This document shows, piece after piece, positions 50,981 through 64,000 of a stretch of 64,000 nt of DNA. Source of the stretch: Endomychus coccineus (lineage: Eukaryota > Arthropoda > Insecta > Coleoptera > Endomychidae); NCBI GenBank assembly GCA_958510875.1, contig CAUEHT010000005.1, positions 496,001 through 560,000 of the forward strand. The letters run 5' to 3'. Both the position numbers and the translations under genes were made by a program. The notes below the pieces were generated by a model. It was given only the letters and a program-made list of their open reading frames with translations, had not been told where the DNA came from and searched no databases. The number at the start of each line of letters is the position of its first letter. The first letter of the stretch is position 1.

Positions 50981-51574
50981 AAAAATTCATGTTTACTTTG
51001 ACACAATATCATAAAAGTCAAACAGCAAACTATCATAATTATTATTGGTACACCGATTGTTTTTGAATTCAAATCCACCTTTATTTTCCAATGATACACC
51101 GGTCGGGAGGTAAAGGGGAATTTGCGATGAAGGGTACCCACAAGGGCCAAGTATTTTTTTTTCAATTTCATTCTTAGTCCTTTGCATTAAGTCGTATTAT
51201 TTTTAGATCGTGTTTCATAAATTGAAGTAAAATTATTAATTAGATATATTTTATTGTCGATGAATTGTATAGTAGGTAGCTGGCTAAGTAATTATTGCTC
51301 TTTAAACTTACCGGTGTGAAAACAGTAACGGTCGCCGCACCAGAAACGAACTATTTATGCGCAAGGTTGCCAATTGCTACTCCTCTGAAATGTTCCGAAT
51401 GATATAGCAATTCGAATGTTCTGTATTGTTATGATGATAATGATGACAAAGGATGAAAGTTTACACAATAAAATGATAACAATATGATATTGGTGCTTTC
51501 AATAAAACCATAAGATCATATTTCTCAGTTGCTATGACAATCACATACATGACAAAAAATGGCGTATATGGATA
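50981..51574. other. spacer before the satellite
   Basis: AT-rich, no recognised gene. Overlapping minus-strand ORFs at 50953-51187 lack a domain, and may be decayed sequence upstream of the transposase. A short GATGATAATGATGAC run lies at 51432. Confidence 0.45.
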
Positions 51575-51689
51575 TTTCTTCCTCACAGTATATTCAGAAC
51601 GAGCTGAGAAAACAAACTTGTCCCATTTCAGATTTTGTGTATCAATATTTACCCTGATAACTACCTGATTCAAAATAATCTCCAAAACG
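51575..51689 (-). repeat. single inverted satellite monomer at the array edge
   Basis: The complement of a 142-bp satellite monomer (GATTTTGTGTATCAATATTT then ACCCTGATAACTACC), slightly more diverged than the array consensus. It meets the direct array head to head at CAAAACGATATATTAAC, making a short palindromic junction. Confidence 0.9.
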
Positions 51690-54600
51690 ATATATTAACT
51701 CTGTTTTGGAGATTATTTTGAATACGGGGGTAGTTATCAGGGTAAATATTGATACAGAAAATCTGAAATGTGATAGGTATGCTTTCTCAGCTCGTTCTGA
51801 ATACACAGTGAATAGGAAATTTCCAGAAACGATATATTAACTCTGTTTTGGAGATTATTTTGAATACGGGGGTAGTTATCAGGGTAAATATTGATACACA
51901 AAATCTGAAATGTGGTAGGTAGGCTTTCTCAGCTCGTTTTGAATATACAGTGAAAATGAAATTTACAGAAACGATATATTTACTCTGTCTTGGAGATTAT
52001 TTTGAATACGGGGGTAGTAGTTATCAGGGTAAATATTGATACACAAAATTTGAAATGTGGTTGGTAGGCTTTTACAGCTCGTTTTGAATATACAGTGGAA
52101 AGGAAATTTCCAGAAACGATATATTAACTCTGTTTTCGAGATTATTTTGAGTACGGGGGTAGTTATCAGGGTAAATATTGATACACAGAATCTGGAATGT
52201 GGTAGGTAGGCTTTCTCAGCTTCTCTTGAATATACAGTGGGAAGGAAATTCCCAGAAACGAAATATTACCTCTGTCTTTGAGATTATTTTGAATACGGGG
52301 GTATTTTTCAGGGTAAATATTGATACACAAAATCTGAAATGTGATAGGTAGACTTTCTCAGCTTGATTTTAATATACAGTGAAAAGGAAATTTCCAGAAA
52401 CGTTATATTAACTCTGTTTTGGAGATTATTTCGAATACGGGGGTAGTTATCAGGGTAAATATTGATACACAAAATCTGAAATGAGATAGGTAGGCCTTCT
52501 CAGCTCGTTTTGAATATACAGTGAGAAGGAAATTTCCAGAAACGTTATGTTAACTCTGTTTTGGAGATTATTCTTAATAAGGGGGTAGTTATCGGGGTAA
52601 ATATTGATACACAAAATCTGAAATGTGCTAGGTAGATTTTCTCAGCTCGTTTTGAATATACAGTGAGAAGGAAATTTCTAGAAACGATATTTTAACTATG
52701 TTTTGAAGATTATTCTGAATACGGGGGTAGTTATCAGGGTAAATATTGATACACAAAATCTAAAATGTGGTAGGTAGACTTTCTCAGCTCGTTTTTAATA
52801 TACAGTGAAAAGGATATTTCCAGAAACGTTATATTAACTCTGTTTTGGAGATTATTTTGAACACTGGGGTAGTTATCAGGGTAAATATTGATACACAAAA
52901 TCTGAAATGAGGTAGGTAGACCTTCTCAGCTCGTTTTGAATATACATTGAAGAGGAAATTTCCAGAAAGTTATATTAACTCTATTTTGGAGATTATTTTG
53001 AATACGGGGGTAGTAATCAGGGTGAATATTGATACAAAAAATCTGAAATGTGGTAGGTAGATTTTCTCAGCTCGTTTTGAATATTCAGTGAGAAGGAAAT
53101 TCCTAGAAACGATATTTTAACTCTGTTTTGGAGATTATTTTGAATACGGGGGTAGTTATCAGGGTAAATATTGATACACAAAATCTGAAATGAGATAGGT
53201 AGGCCTTCTCAGCTCGTTTTGAATATACAGTGAGAAGGAAATTTCCAGAAACGATATATTAACTCTGTTTTGGAGATTATTTTGAATACGGGGGTAGTTT
53301 TCAGGGTAAATATTGATACACAAAATCTGAAATGAGATAGGTAGGCCTTCTCAGCTCGTTTTGCATATACATTGAAAAGGAAATTTCCAGAAAGTTATAT
53401 TAACTCTATTTTGGAGATTATTTTGAATACGGGGGTAGTTATTAGGGTGAATATTGATACAAAAAATCTGAAATGTGGTAGGTAGATTTTCTCAGCTCGT
53501 TTTGAATATACAGTGAGAAGGAAATTTCTAGAAACGATATTTTAACTCTGTTTTGGAGATTATTTTGAATACGGGGGTAGTTATCAGGGTAAATATTGAT
53601 ACACAAAATCTGAAATGAGATAGGTAGGCCTTCTCAGCTCGTTTTGAATATACAGTGAGAAGGAAATTTCCGGAAACGATATATTAACTCTGTTTTGGAG
53701 ATTATTTTGGATACGGGAGTAGTTATCGGGGTAAATATTGATACACAAAATCTGAAATGAGATAGGTAGGCCTTCTCAGCTCGTTTTGAATAAACATTGA
53801 GAAGGAAATTTCCAGAAAGTTATATTAACTCTATTTTGGAGATTATTATGAATACGGGGGTAGTTTTCAGGGTAAATACTGATACAAAAAATCTGAAATG
53901 TGGTAGGTAGATTTTCTCAGCTCGTTTTGAATATACAGTGAGATGAAAATTTCCAGAAACGATATATTAACTCTGTTTTGGAGATTATTTTGAGTACGGG
54001 GGTAGTTATCAGGGTAAATATTGATACACAGAATCTGGAATGTGGTAGGTAGGCTTTCTCAGCTTGTCTTGAATATACAGTGGGAAGGAAATTCCCAGAA
54101 ACGAAATGATACCTCTGTCTTTGAGATTATTTTGAATACGGGGGTAGTTTTCAGGGTAAATATTGATGCACAAAATCTGAAATGAGATAGGTAGGCCTTC
54201 TCAGCTCGTTTTGAATATACAGTGAGAAGGAAATTTCTAGAAACGATATATTAAATCTGTTTTGGAGATTATTTTGGATACGGGAGTAGCTATCGGGGTG
54301 AATAGTGATACACAAAATCTGAAATGAGGTAGGTAGACCTTCTCAGCTCGTTTTGAATATACATTGAGAAGGAAATTTCCAGAAAGTTATATTAACTCTA
54401 TTTTGGAGATTATTTTGAATACGGGGGTAGTTATCAGGGTAAATATTGATACACAGAATCTGGAATGTGGTAGGTAGGCTTTCTCAGCTTGTCTTGAATA
54501 TGCAGTGGGAAGGAAATTCCCAGAAACGAAATATTACCTCTGTCTTTGAGATTATTTTGAATACGGGGGTATTTTTCAGGGTAAATATTGATACACAAAA

Positions 54601-57600
54601 TCTGAAATGTGATAGGTAGACTTTCTCAGCTCGGTTTTAATATACAGTGAAAAGGAAATTTCCAGAAACGTTATATTAACTCTGTTTTGGAGATTATTTC
54701 GAATACGGGGGTAGTTATCAGGGTAAATATTGATACACAAAATCTGAAATGAGATAGGTAGGCCTTCTCAGCTCGTTTTGAATATACAGTGAGAAGGAAA
54801 TTTCCAGAAACGTTATGTTAACTCGGTTTTGGAGATTATTTTTAATAAGGGGGTAGTTATCGGGGTAAATATTGATACACAAAATCTGAAATGTGCTAGG
54901 TAGATTTTCTCAGCTCGTTTTGAATATACAGTGAGAAGGAAATTTCTAGAAACGATATTTTAACTATGTTTTGAAGATTATTCTGAATACGGGGGTAGTT
55001 ATCAGGGTAAATATTGATACACAAAATCTAAAATGTGGTAGGTAGACTTTCTCAGCTCGTTTTTAATATACAGTGAAAAGGATATTTCCAGAAACGTTAT
55101 ATTAACTCTGTTTTGGAGATTATGTTGAACACTGGGGTAGTTATCAGGGTAAATATTGATACACAAAATCTGAAATGAGGTAGGTAGACCTTCTCAGCTC
55201 GTTTTGAATATACATTGAAAAGGAAATTTCCAGAAAGTTATATTAACTCTATTTAGGAGATTATTTTGAATACGGGGGTAGTAATCAGGGTGAATATTGA
55301 TACAAAAAATCTGAAATGTGGTAGGTAGATTTTCTCAGCTCGTTTTGAATATACAGTGAGAAGGAAATTTCTAGAAACGATATTTTAACTCTGTTTTGGA
55401 GATTATTTTGAATACGGGGGTAGTTATCAGGGTAAATATTGATACACAAAATCTGAAATGAGATAGGTAGGCCTTCTCAGCTCGTTTTGAATATACAGTG
55501 AGGAGGAAATTTCCAGAAACGATATATTAACTCTGTTTTGGAGATTATTTTGAATACGGGGGTAGTTTTCAGGGTAAATATTGATACACAAAATCTGAAA
55601 TGAGATAGGTAGGCCTTCTCAGCTCGTTTTGCATATACATTGAAAAGGAAATTTCCAGAAAGTTATATTAACTCTATTTTGGAGATTATTTTGAATACGG
55701 GGGTAGTTATTAGGGTGAATATTGATACAAAAAATCTGAAATGTGGTAGGTAGATTTTCTCAGCTCGTTTTGAATATACAGTGAGAAGGAAATTTCTAGA
55801 AACGATATTTTAACTCTGTTTTGGAGATTATTTTGAATACGGGGGTAGTTATCAGGGTAAATATTGATACACAAAATCTGAAATGAGATAGGTAGGCCTT
55901 CTCAGCTCGTTTTGAATATACAGTGAGAAGGAAATTTCCGGAAACGATATATTAACTCTGTTTTGGAGATTATTTTTGATACGGGAGTAGTTATCGGGGT
56001 AAATATTGATACACAAAATCTGAAATGAGATAGGTAGGCCTTCTCAGCTCGTTTTGAATAAACATTGAAAAGGAAATTTCCAGAAAGTTATATTAACTCT
56101 ATTTTGGAGATTATTATGAATACGGGGGTAGTTTACAGGGTAAATATTGATACAAAAAATCTGAAATGTGGTAGGTAGATTTTCTCAGCTCGTTTTGAAT
56201 ATACAGTGAGAAGAAAATTTCCAGAAACGATATATTAACTCTGTTTTGGAGATTATTTTGAGTACGGGGGTAGTTATCAGGGTAAATATTGATACACAGA
56301 ATCTGGAATGTGGTAGTTAGGCTTTCTCAGCTTGTCTTGAATATACAGTAGGAAGGAAATTCCCAGAAACGAAATGATACCTCTGTCTTTGAGATTATTT
56401 TGAATACGGGGGTAGTTTTCAGGGTAAATATTGATGCACAAAATCTGAAATGAGATAGGTAGGCCTTCTCAGCTCGTTTTGAATATACAGTGAGAAGGAA
56501 ATTTCTAGAAACGATATATTAAATCTGTTTTGGAGATTATTTTGGATACGGGAGTAGCTATCGGGGTGAATAGTGATACACAAAATCTGAAATGAGGTAG
56601 GTAGACCTTCTCAGCTCGTTTTGAATACACATTGAGAAGGAAATTTCCAGAAAGTTATATTAACTCTATTTTGGAGATTATTTTGAATACGGGGGTAGTT
56701 ATCAGGGTAAATATTGATACACAAAATCTGGAATGTGGTAGGTAGGCTTTCTCAGCTTGTCTTGAATATACAGTGGGAAGGAAATTCCCAGAAACGAAAT
56801 ATTACCTCTGTCTTTGAGATTATTTTGAATACGGGGGTATTTTTCAGGGTAAATATTGATACACAAAATCTGAAATGTGATAGGTAGACTTTCTCAGCTC
56901 GGTTTTAATATACAGTGAAAAGGAAATTTCCAGAAACGTTATATTAACTCTGTTTTGGAGATTATTTCGAATACGGGGGTAGTTATCAGGGTAAATATTG
57001 ATACACAAAATCTGAAATGAGATAGGTAGGCCTTCTCAGCTCGTTTTGAATATACAGTGAGAAGGAAATTTCCAGAAACGTTATGTTAACTCTGTTTTGG
57101 AGATTATTTTTAATAAGGGGGTAGTTATCGGGGTAAATATTGATACAAAAAATCTGAAATGTGGTAGGTAGATTTTCTCAGCTCGTTTTGAATATACAGT
57201 GAGAAGAAAATTTCTAGAAACGATATATTAACTCTGTTTTGGAGATTATTTTGAGTACGGGGGTAGTTATCAGGGTAAATATTGATACACAGAATCTGGA
57301 ATGTGGTAGGTAGGCTTTCTCAGCTTGTCTTGAATATACAGTAGGAAGGAAATTCCCAGAAACGAAATGATACCTCTGTCTTTGAGATTATTTTGAATAC
57401 GGGGGTAGTTTTCAGGGTAAATATTGATGCACAAAATCTGAAATGAGATAGGTAGGCCTTCTCAGCTCGTTTTGAATATACAGTGAGAAGGAAATTTCTA
57501 GAAACGATATATTAAATCTGTTTTGGAGATTATTTTGGATACGGGAGTAGCTATTGGGGTGAATAGTGATACACAAAATCTGAAATGAGGTAGGTAGACC

Positions 57601-60600
57601 TTCTCAGCTCGTTTTGAATATACATTGAGAAGGAAATTTCCAGAAAGTTATATTAACTATATTTTGGAGATTATTTTGAATACGGGGGTAGTTATCAGGG
57701 TAAATATTGATACAAAAAATCTGAAATGTGGTAGGTAGACTTTCTCAGCTCGTTCTGAATATACAGTGAGAAGGAAATTTCTAGAAACGATATTTTAACT
57801 CTGCTTTGGAGATTATTTTGAATACGGGGGTAGTTATCAGGGTAAATATTGATACACAAAATCTGAAATGGGATAGGTAGGCCTTCTCAGCTCGTTTTGA
57901 ATATACAGTGAGAAGGAAATTTCCAGAAACGATATATTAACTCTGTTTTGGAGATTATTTTGAGTACGGGGGTAGTTATCAGGGTGAATATTGATACACA
58001 GAATCTGGAATGTGGTAGGTAGGCTTTCTCAGCTTGTCTTGAATATACAGAGGGAAGGAAATTCCCAGAAACGAAATATTACCTCTGTCTTTGAGATTAT
58101 TTTGAATACGGGGGTAGTTTTCAGGGTAAATATTGATACACAAAATCTGAAATGAGATAGGTAGGCCTTCTCAGCTCGTTTTGAATATACAGTGAGAAGG
58201 AAATTTCTAGAAACGATATATTAAATCTGTTTTGGAGATTATTTTGGATACGGGAGTAGTTATCGGGGTAAATAGTGATACACAAAATCTGAAATGAGGT
58301 AGGTAGACCTTCTCAGCTCGTTTTGAATATACGTTGAAAAGGAAATTTCCAGAAAGTTATATTAACTCTATTTTGGAGATTATTTTGAATACGGGGGTAG
58401 TTATCAGGGTAAATATTGATACAAAAAATCTGAAATGTGGTAGGTAGATTTTCTCAGCTCGTTTTGAATATACAGTGAGAAGGAAATTTCTAGAAACGAT
58501 ATTCTAACTCTGTTTTGGAGATTATTTTGAATACGGGGGTAGTTATCAGGGTAAATATTGATACACAAAATCTGAAATGAGATAGGTAGGCCTTCTCAGC
58601 TCGTTTTGAATATACAGTGAGAAGGAAATTTCCAGAAACGATATATTAACTCTGTTTTGGAGATTATTTTGAGTACGGGGGTAGTTATCAGGGTAAATAT
58701 TGATACACAATCTGGAATGTGGTAGGTAGGCTTTCTCAGCTTGTCTTGAATATACTGTGGGAAGGAAATTCCCAGAAACGAAAAATTTACTTCTGTCTTT
58801 GAGATTATTTTGAATACGGGGGTAGTTTTCAGGGTAAATATTGATACAAAAAATCTGAAATGAGATAGGTAGGCCTTCTCAGCTCGTTTTGAATATACAG
58901 TGAGAAGGAAATTTCCAGAAACGTTATGTTAACTCTGTTTTGGAGATTATTTTGAATACGGAGGTAGTTATCAGGGTAAATAGTGATACACAAAATCTGA
59001 AATGTGGTGGGTAGATTTTCTCAGCTCGTTTTGAATATACAGTGGGAAGGAAATTTCTAGAAACGATATTTTAACTCTGTTTAGGAGATTATTTTGGATA
59101 CGGGAGTAGTTATCAGGGTAAATAGTGATACACAAAATCTGAAATGAGGTAGGTAGGCTTTCTGAGCTCGTTTTCTATATACAGTGAAAAGGAAATTTCT
59201 AGAAACCATATATTAACTCTGTTTTGGAGATTATTTTGAATACGTGGTAGTTATAAGGGTAAATAGTGATACACAAAATCTGAAATGTGGTAGGTAGACT
59301 TTCTCAGCTCGTTTTTAATATACAGTGAAAAGGAAATTTCCAGAAACGTTATATTAACTCCGTTTTGGAGATCATTTTGAATACTGGGGTAGTTATCAGG
59401 GTAAGTATTGATACACAAAATCTGAAATGTGGTAGGTAGACTTTCTCAGCTCGTTTTGAATATACAGTGAAATGGAAATTTCTAGAAACGATATATTAAA
59501 TCTGTTTTGGACATTATTTTGGATACGGGAGTAGTTATCGGGGTAAATAGTGATACACAAAATCTGAAATGAGGTAGGTAGACCTTCTCAGCTCGTTTTG
59601 AATATACATTGGGAAGGAAATTTCCAGAAAGTTATATTAACTCTATTTTGGAGATTATTTTGAATACGAGGGTAGTTATCAGGTTAAATATTGATACACA
59701 AAATCTGAAATGTGGTAGGTAGAATTTCTCAGCTCGTTTTTAATATACAGTGAAAAGGAAATTCCCAGAAACGTTATATTAACTCCGTTTTGGAGATTAT
59801 TTTGAATACTGGGGTAGTTATCAGGGTAAATATTGATACACAAAATCTGAAATGTGGTAGGTAGACTTTCTCAGCTCGTTTTGAATATACAGTGAAATGG
59901 AAATTTCTAGAAACGATATATTAAATCTGTTTTGGACATTATTTTGGATACGGGAGTAGTTATCGGGGTAAATAGTGATACACAAAATCTGAAATGAGGT
60001 AGGTAGACCTTCTCAGCTCGTTTTGAATATACATTGGAAAGGAAATTTCCAGAAAGTTATATTAACTCTATTTTGGAGATTATTTTGAATACGGGGGTAG
60101 TTATCAGGTTAAATATTGATACACAAAATCTGAAATGTGGTAGGTAGATTTTCTCAGCTCGTTTTGAATATACAGTGAGAAGGAAATTTCTAGAAATGAT
60201 ATTTTAACTCTGTTTTGGAGATTATTTTGAAGACGGGGGTAGTTATCAGGGTAAATATTGATACACAGAATCTGAAATGTGGTAGGTCGATTTTCTCAGT
60301 TCGTTTTGAATATACAGTGAGAAGGAAATTTCTAGAAACGATATTTTAACTCTGTTTTGGAGATTATTTTGGATACGGGAGTTGTTATCAGGGTAAATAT
60401 TGATACACAAAATCTGAAATGTGGTAGGTAGATTTTCTCAGCTCGTTTTGAATATACAGTGAGAAGGAAATATCTAGAAACGACATATTAAATCTGTTTT
60501 GGAGATACAGTGAAAAGAAAATTCCCAGAAAGTTATATTAACACTAGTTTGGAGATTATTCTGAATACGGGGGTAGTTATCAGAGTAAATATTGATACAC

Positions 60601-63600
60601 AAAATCTGAAATGTGGTAGGTTGACTCTCTCAGCTCGTTTTGAATATACAGTGAAAAGGAAATTTCTAGAAACGATATATTAAATCTGTTTTGGAGATTA
60701 TTTTGGATACGGGGGTAGTTATCGGGGTAAATAGTGATACACAAAATCTGGAATGAGGTAGGTAGACCTTCTCAGCTCGTTTTGAATATACATTGAAAAG
60801 GAAATTTCCAGAAAGTTATATTAACTCTTTTTTGGAGATTATTTTGAATACGGGGGTAGTTATCAGGGTAAATATTGATACAAAAAATCTGAAATGTGGT
60901 AGGTAGATTTTCTCAGCTCGTTTTGAATATACAGTGAGAAGGAAATTTCTGGAAACGATATTTTAACTCTGTTTTGGAGATTATTTTGAATACGGGGGTA
61001 GTTATCAGGGTAAATATTGATACACAGAATCTGAAATGAGATAGGTAGGCCTTCTCAGCTCGTTTTGAATATACAGTGAGAAGGAAATTTCCAGAAACGA
61101 TATATTAACTCTGTTTTGGAGATTATTTTGAGTACGGGGGTAGTTATCAGGGTAAATATTGATACACAGAATCTGGAATGTGGTAGGTAGGCTTTCTCAG
61201 CTTGTCTTGAATATACAGTGGGAAGGAAATTCCCAGAAACGAAATATTACCTCTGTCTTTGAGATTATTTTGAATACGGGGGTAGTTTTCAGGGTAAATA
61301 TTGATACACAAAATCTGAAATGTGATAGGTAGACTTTCTCAGCTCGGTTTAATATACAGTGAAAAGGAAATTTCCAGAAACGTTATATTGACTCTGTTTT
61401 GGAGATTATTTTGATTACGGAGGTAGTTATCATGGTAAAGGTAGATTTTCTCAGCTCGTTTTGAATATACAGTGGGAAGGAAATTTCTAGAAACGATATT
61501 TTAACTCTGTTTTGGAGATTATTTTGGATACGGGAGTAGTTATCAGGGTAAATAGTGATACACAAAATCTGAAATGAGGTAGGTAGGCTTTCTCAGCTAG
61601 TTTTCAATATACAGTGAAAAGGAAATTTCTAGAAACCATATATTAACTCTGTTTTGGAGATTATTTTGAACACGGGGTAGTTATCAGGGTAAATAGTGAT
61701 ACACAAAATCTGAAATGTGGTAGGTAGACTTTCTCAGCTCGTTTTTAATATACAGTGAAAAGGAAATTTCCAGAAAGTTATATTAACTCTATTTTGGAGA
61801 TTATTTTGAATACGGGGGTAGTTATCAGGGTAAATATTGATACAAAAAATTTGAAATGTGGTAGGTAGATTTTCTCAGCTCGTTTTGAATATACAGTGAG
61901 AAGGGAATTTCCAGAAACGTTATATTAACTCTGTTTTGGAGATTATTTTGAATACGGGGGTAGTTATCAGGGTAAATATTGATACACAAAATCTGAAATG
62001 AGATAGGTAGGCCTTCTCAGCTCGTTTTGAATATACAGTGATCAGGAAATTTCTAGAAACGATATATTAAATCTGTTTTGGAGATTATTTTGAATACGGG
62101 AGTAGTTATCGGGGTGAATAGTGATACACAAAATCTGAAATGAGGTAGGTAGACCTTCTCAGCTCGTTTTGAATATACATTGAGAAGGAAATTTCCAGAA
62201 AGTTATATTAACTCTATTTTGGAGATTATTTTGAATACGGGGGTAGTTATCAGGGTAAATATTGATACAAAAAATCTGAAATGTGGTAGGTAGATTTTCT
62301 CAGCTCGTTTTGAATATACAGTGGAAAGGAAATTTCCAGAAAGTTATATTAACTCTAGTTTGGAGATTATTCTGAATACGGGGGTAGTTATCAGGGTAAA
62401 TATTGATACACAAAATCTAAAATGTGGTAGGTAGACTTTCTCAGCTCGTTTTTAATATACAGTGAAAAGGAAATTTCCAGAAACGTTATATTAACTCTGT
62501 TTTGGAGATTATTTTGAATACTGGGGTAGTTATCAGGGTAAATATTGATACACAAAATCTGAAATGTGGTAGGTAGACTTTCTCAGCTCGTTTTGAATAT
62601 ACAGTGAGAAGGAAATTCCTAGAAACGATATATTAAGTCTGTTTTGGAGATTATTTTGGATACGGGGGTAGTTATCGGGGTAAATAGTGATACACAAAAT
62701 CTGAAATGAGGTAGGTAGACCTTCTCAGCTCGTTTTGAATATACATTGGAAAGGAAATTTCCAGAAAGTTATATTAACTCTATTTTGGAGATTATTTTGA
62801 ATACGGGGGTAGTTATCAGGGTAAATATTGATACAAAAAATCTGGAATGTGGTAGGTAGATTTTCTCAGCTCCTTTTGAATATACGGTGAGAAGGAAATT
62901 TCTAGAAACGATATTTTAACTCAGTTTTGGAGATTATTTTGAATACGGGGGTAGTTATCAGGGTAAATATTGATACACAGAATCTATAATGAGATAGGTA
63001 GGCCTTCTCAGCTCGTTTTGAATATACAGTGAGAAGGAAATTTCCAGAAACGATATATTAACTCTGTTTTGGAGATTATTTTGAGTACGGGGATAGTTAT
63101 CAGGGTAAATATTGATACACAGAATCTGGAATGTGGTAGGTAGGCTTTCTCAGCTCGTTTTGAAAATACAGTGAGAAGGAAAGTTCTAGAAACGATATAT
63201 TAAATCTGTTTTGGAGATTATTTTGGATACGGGGGTAGTTATCGGGGTAAATAGTGATACACAAAATCTGGAATGAGGTAGGTAGACCTTCTCAGCTCGT
63301 TTTGAATATACATTGAAAAGGAAATTTCCAGAAACGATATATTAACTCTGTTTTGGAGATTATTTTGAGTACGGGGATAGTTATCAGGGTAAATATTGAT
63401 ACACAGAATCTGGAATGTGGTAGGTAGGCTTTCTCAGCTCGTTTTGAAAATACAGTGAGAAGGAAAGTTCTAGAAACGATATATTAAATCTGTTTTGGAG
63501 ATTATTTTGGATACGGGGGTAGTTATCGGGGTAAATAGTGATACACAAAATCTGGAATGAGGTAGGTAGACCTTCTCAGCTCGTTTTGAATATACAGTGA

Positions 63601-64000
63601 GAAGGAAATTTCCAGAAACGATATATTAACTCTGTTTTGGAGATTATTTTGAGTACGGGGATAGTTATCAGGGTAAATATTGATACACAAAATCTGAAAT
63701 GTGGTAGGTAGACTCTCTCAGCTCGTTTTGAATATACAGTGAAAAGGAAATTTCTAGAAACGATATATTAAATCTGTTTTGGAGATTATTTTGGATACGG
63801 GGGTAGTTATCGGGGTAAATAGTGATACACAAAATCTGGAATGAGGTAGGTAGACCTTCTCAGCTCGTTTTGAATATACATTGAAAAGGAAATTTCCAGA
63901 AAGTTATATTAACTCTTTTTTGGAGATTATTTTGAATACGGGGGTAGTTATCAGGGTAAATATTGATACAAAAAATCTGAAATGTGGTAGGTAGATTTTC
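51690..64000 (+). repeat. 142-bp satellite DNA array (continues past window)
   Basis: About 86 head-to-tail monomers. Consensus blocks in order: AACTCTGTTTTGGAGATTAT, TTTGAATACGGGGGTAGTTA, TCAGGGTAAATATTGATACA, CAAAATCTGAAATG, GTAGGTAG, TTTCTCAGCTCGTTTTGAAT, ATACAGTGAGAAGGAAATTT, CCAGAAACGATATATT. Monomer types differ at diagnostic sites (GAGATAGG vs GTGGTAGG; AAACGATATATT vs AAAGTTATATT, 140 bp; AGCTTGTCTTGAATAT; TTAATAAGGGGG). No gene is present. The array could be pericentromeric or an interstitial block. Confidence 0.97.
52190..57130 (+). repeat. 2,268-bp higher-order repeat within the satellite
   Basis: The rare variant AACGTTATGTTAACTC with TTAATAAGGGGG following occurs at 52541, 54809 and 57077, exactly 2,268 bp apart each time. 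Flanking monomer types repeat in the same order. That is 16 monomers (16 x 142 = 2,272, less 2-bp-shorter types). After about 57130 the order breaks and a ~7-monomer (~990 bp) shorter period appears. Confidence 0.85.

Noticed and set aside
51690..64000. CENP-B-box-like site in the satellite (ATACGGGGG)
   Set aside because: Only the second half (ANNCGGG) matches; the TTCG half at the required spacing is absent in the consensus and in the TTTCGAATACGG variant.
51690..64000. CRISPR-like array
   Set aside because: Monomers are continuous 142-bp satellite with no unique spacers, in a eukaryotic genome.
18968..64000. Second frizzled exon in the window
   Set aside because: No plus-strand acceptor followed by TM4-TM7 Frizzled-like sequence could be found.

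Overview
This window is eukaryotic nuclear DNA, almost certainly from an insect. It is AT-rich, has spliced-gene signals (GTAAGT donors, pyrimidine-AG acceptors, AATAAA sites), one clear animal gene exon (frizzled), and dense arthropod-type repeats: Penelope-like elements (PLEs), mariner-like elements, a Jockey-type LINE piece and satellite DNA. I cannot name the species. There is no bacterial content, CRISPR array or operon.

Region 1 (1-9.4 kb) is a large inverted repeat. Arms of at least 2.57 kb (1-2573 and 6243-8815, nearly identical on inspection; the left arm runs off the window) surround a 3.7 kb loop. Each arm carries the same outward-reading set: a two-finger C2H2 protein, two proteins that overlap end to start, and a small membrane protein. 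Converging on these is a minus-strand set of remnants, including an adenain-like cysteine protease piece. The gene content resembles a degraded Polinton/adintovirus-like endogenous element. The loop holds 343-bp tandem repeats and a small chromodomain gene whose chromodomain exon is repeated three times with a 324-bp period; the third copy is dead.

Region 2 (9.4-17.4 kb) holds complex non-coding tandem repeats (9.96-12.9 kb), TA microsatellites, a broken PLE with hammerhead-ribozyme-like termini (14.47-16.18 kb), a palindromic MITE-like element and a second PLE remnant with a well-formed hammerhead.

Region 3 (17.8-29.6 kb) begins with the large 5' coding exon of frizzled (signal peptide, complete ten-cysteine CRD, start of the 7-TM region), ending at a clean GTAAGT donor. 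No later fz exon was recognised, so the rest of the window may be intron. It contains a mariner-like element with terminal inverted repeats, a YqaJ-type nuclease remnant, an old segmental duplicate and PLE fragments.

Region 4 (29,627-44,541) is a head-to-tail triplication of a ~4.97 kb unit. Each unit carries one PLE with 5' inverted and direct pseudo-LTRs, hammerhead ribozymes in both orientations, an N-terminal ORF, an RT plus GIY-YIG ORF in another frame, and an 11-bp target duplication. Marker differences show that the middle unit is a chimera of the outer two, the signature of unequal crossing-over.

Region 5 (44.5-51.5 kb) holds old duplicate sequence, a Jockey-type LINE fragment, and a mariner-like transposase pseudogene split by a foldback PLE with a perfect 12-bp target duplication. 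Region 6 (51.58-64.0 kb) is a 142-bp satellite array that continues past the window, with a 2,268-bp higher-order period in its first part and one inverted monomer at its left edge.
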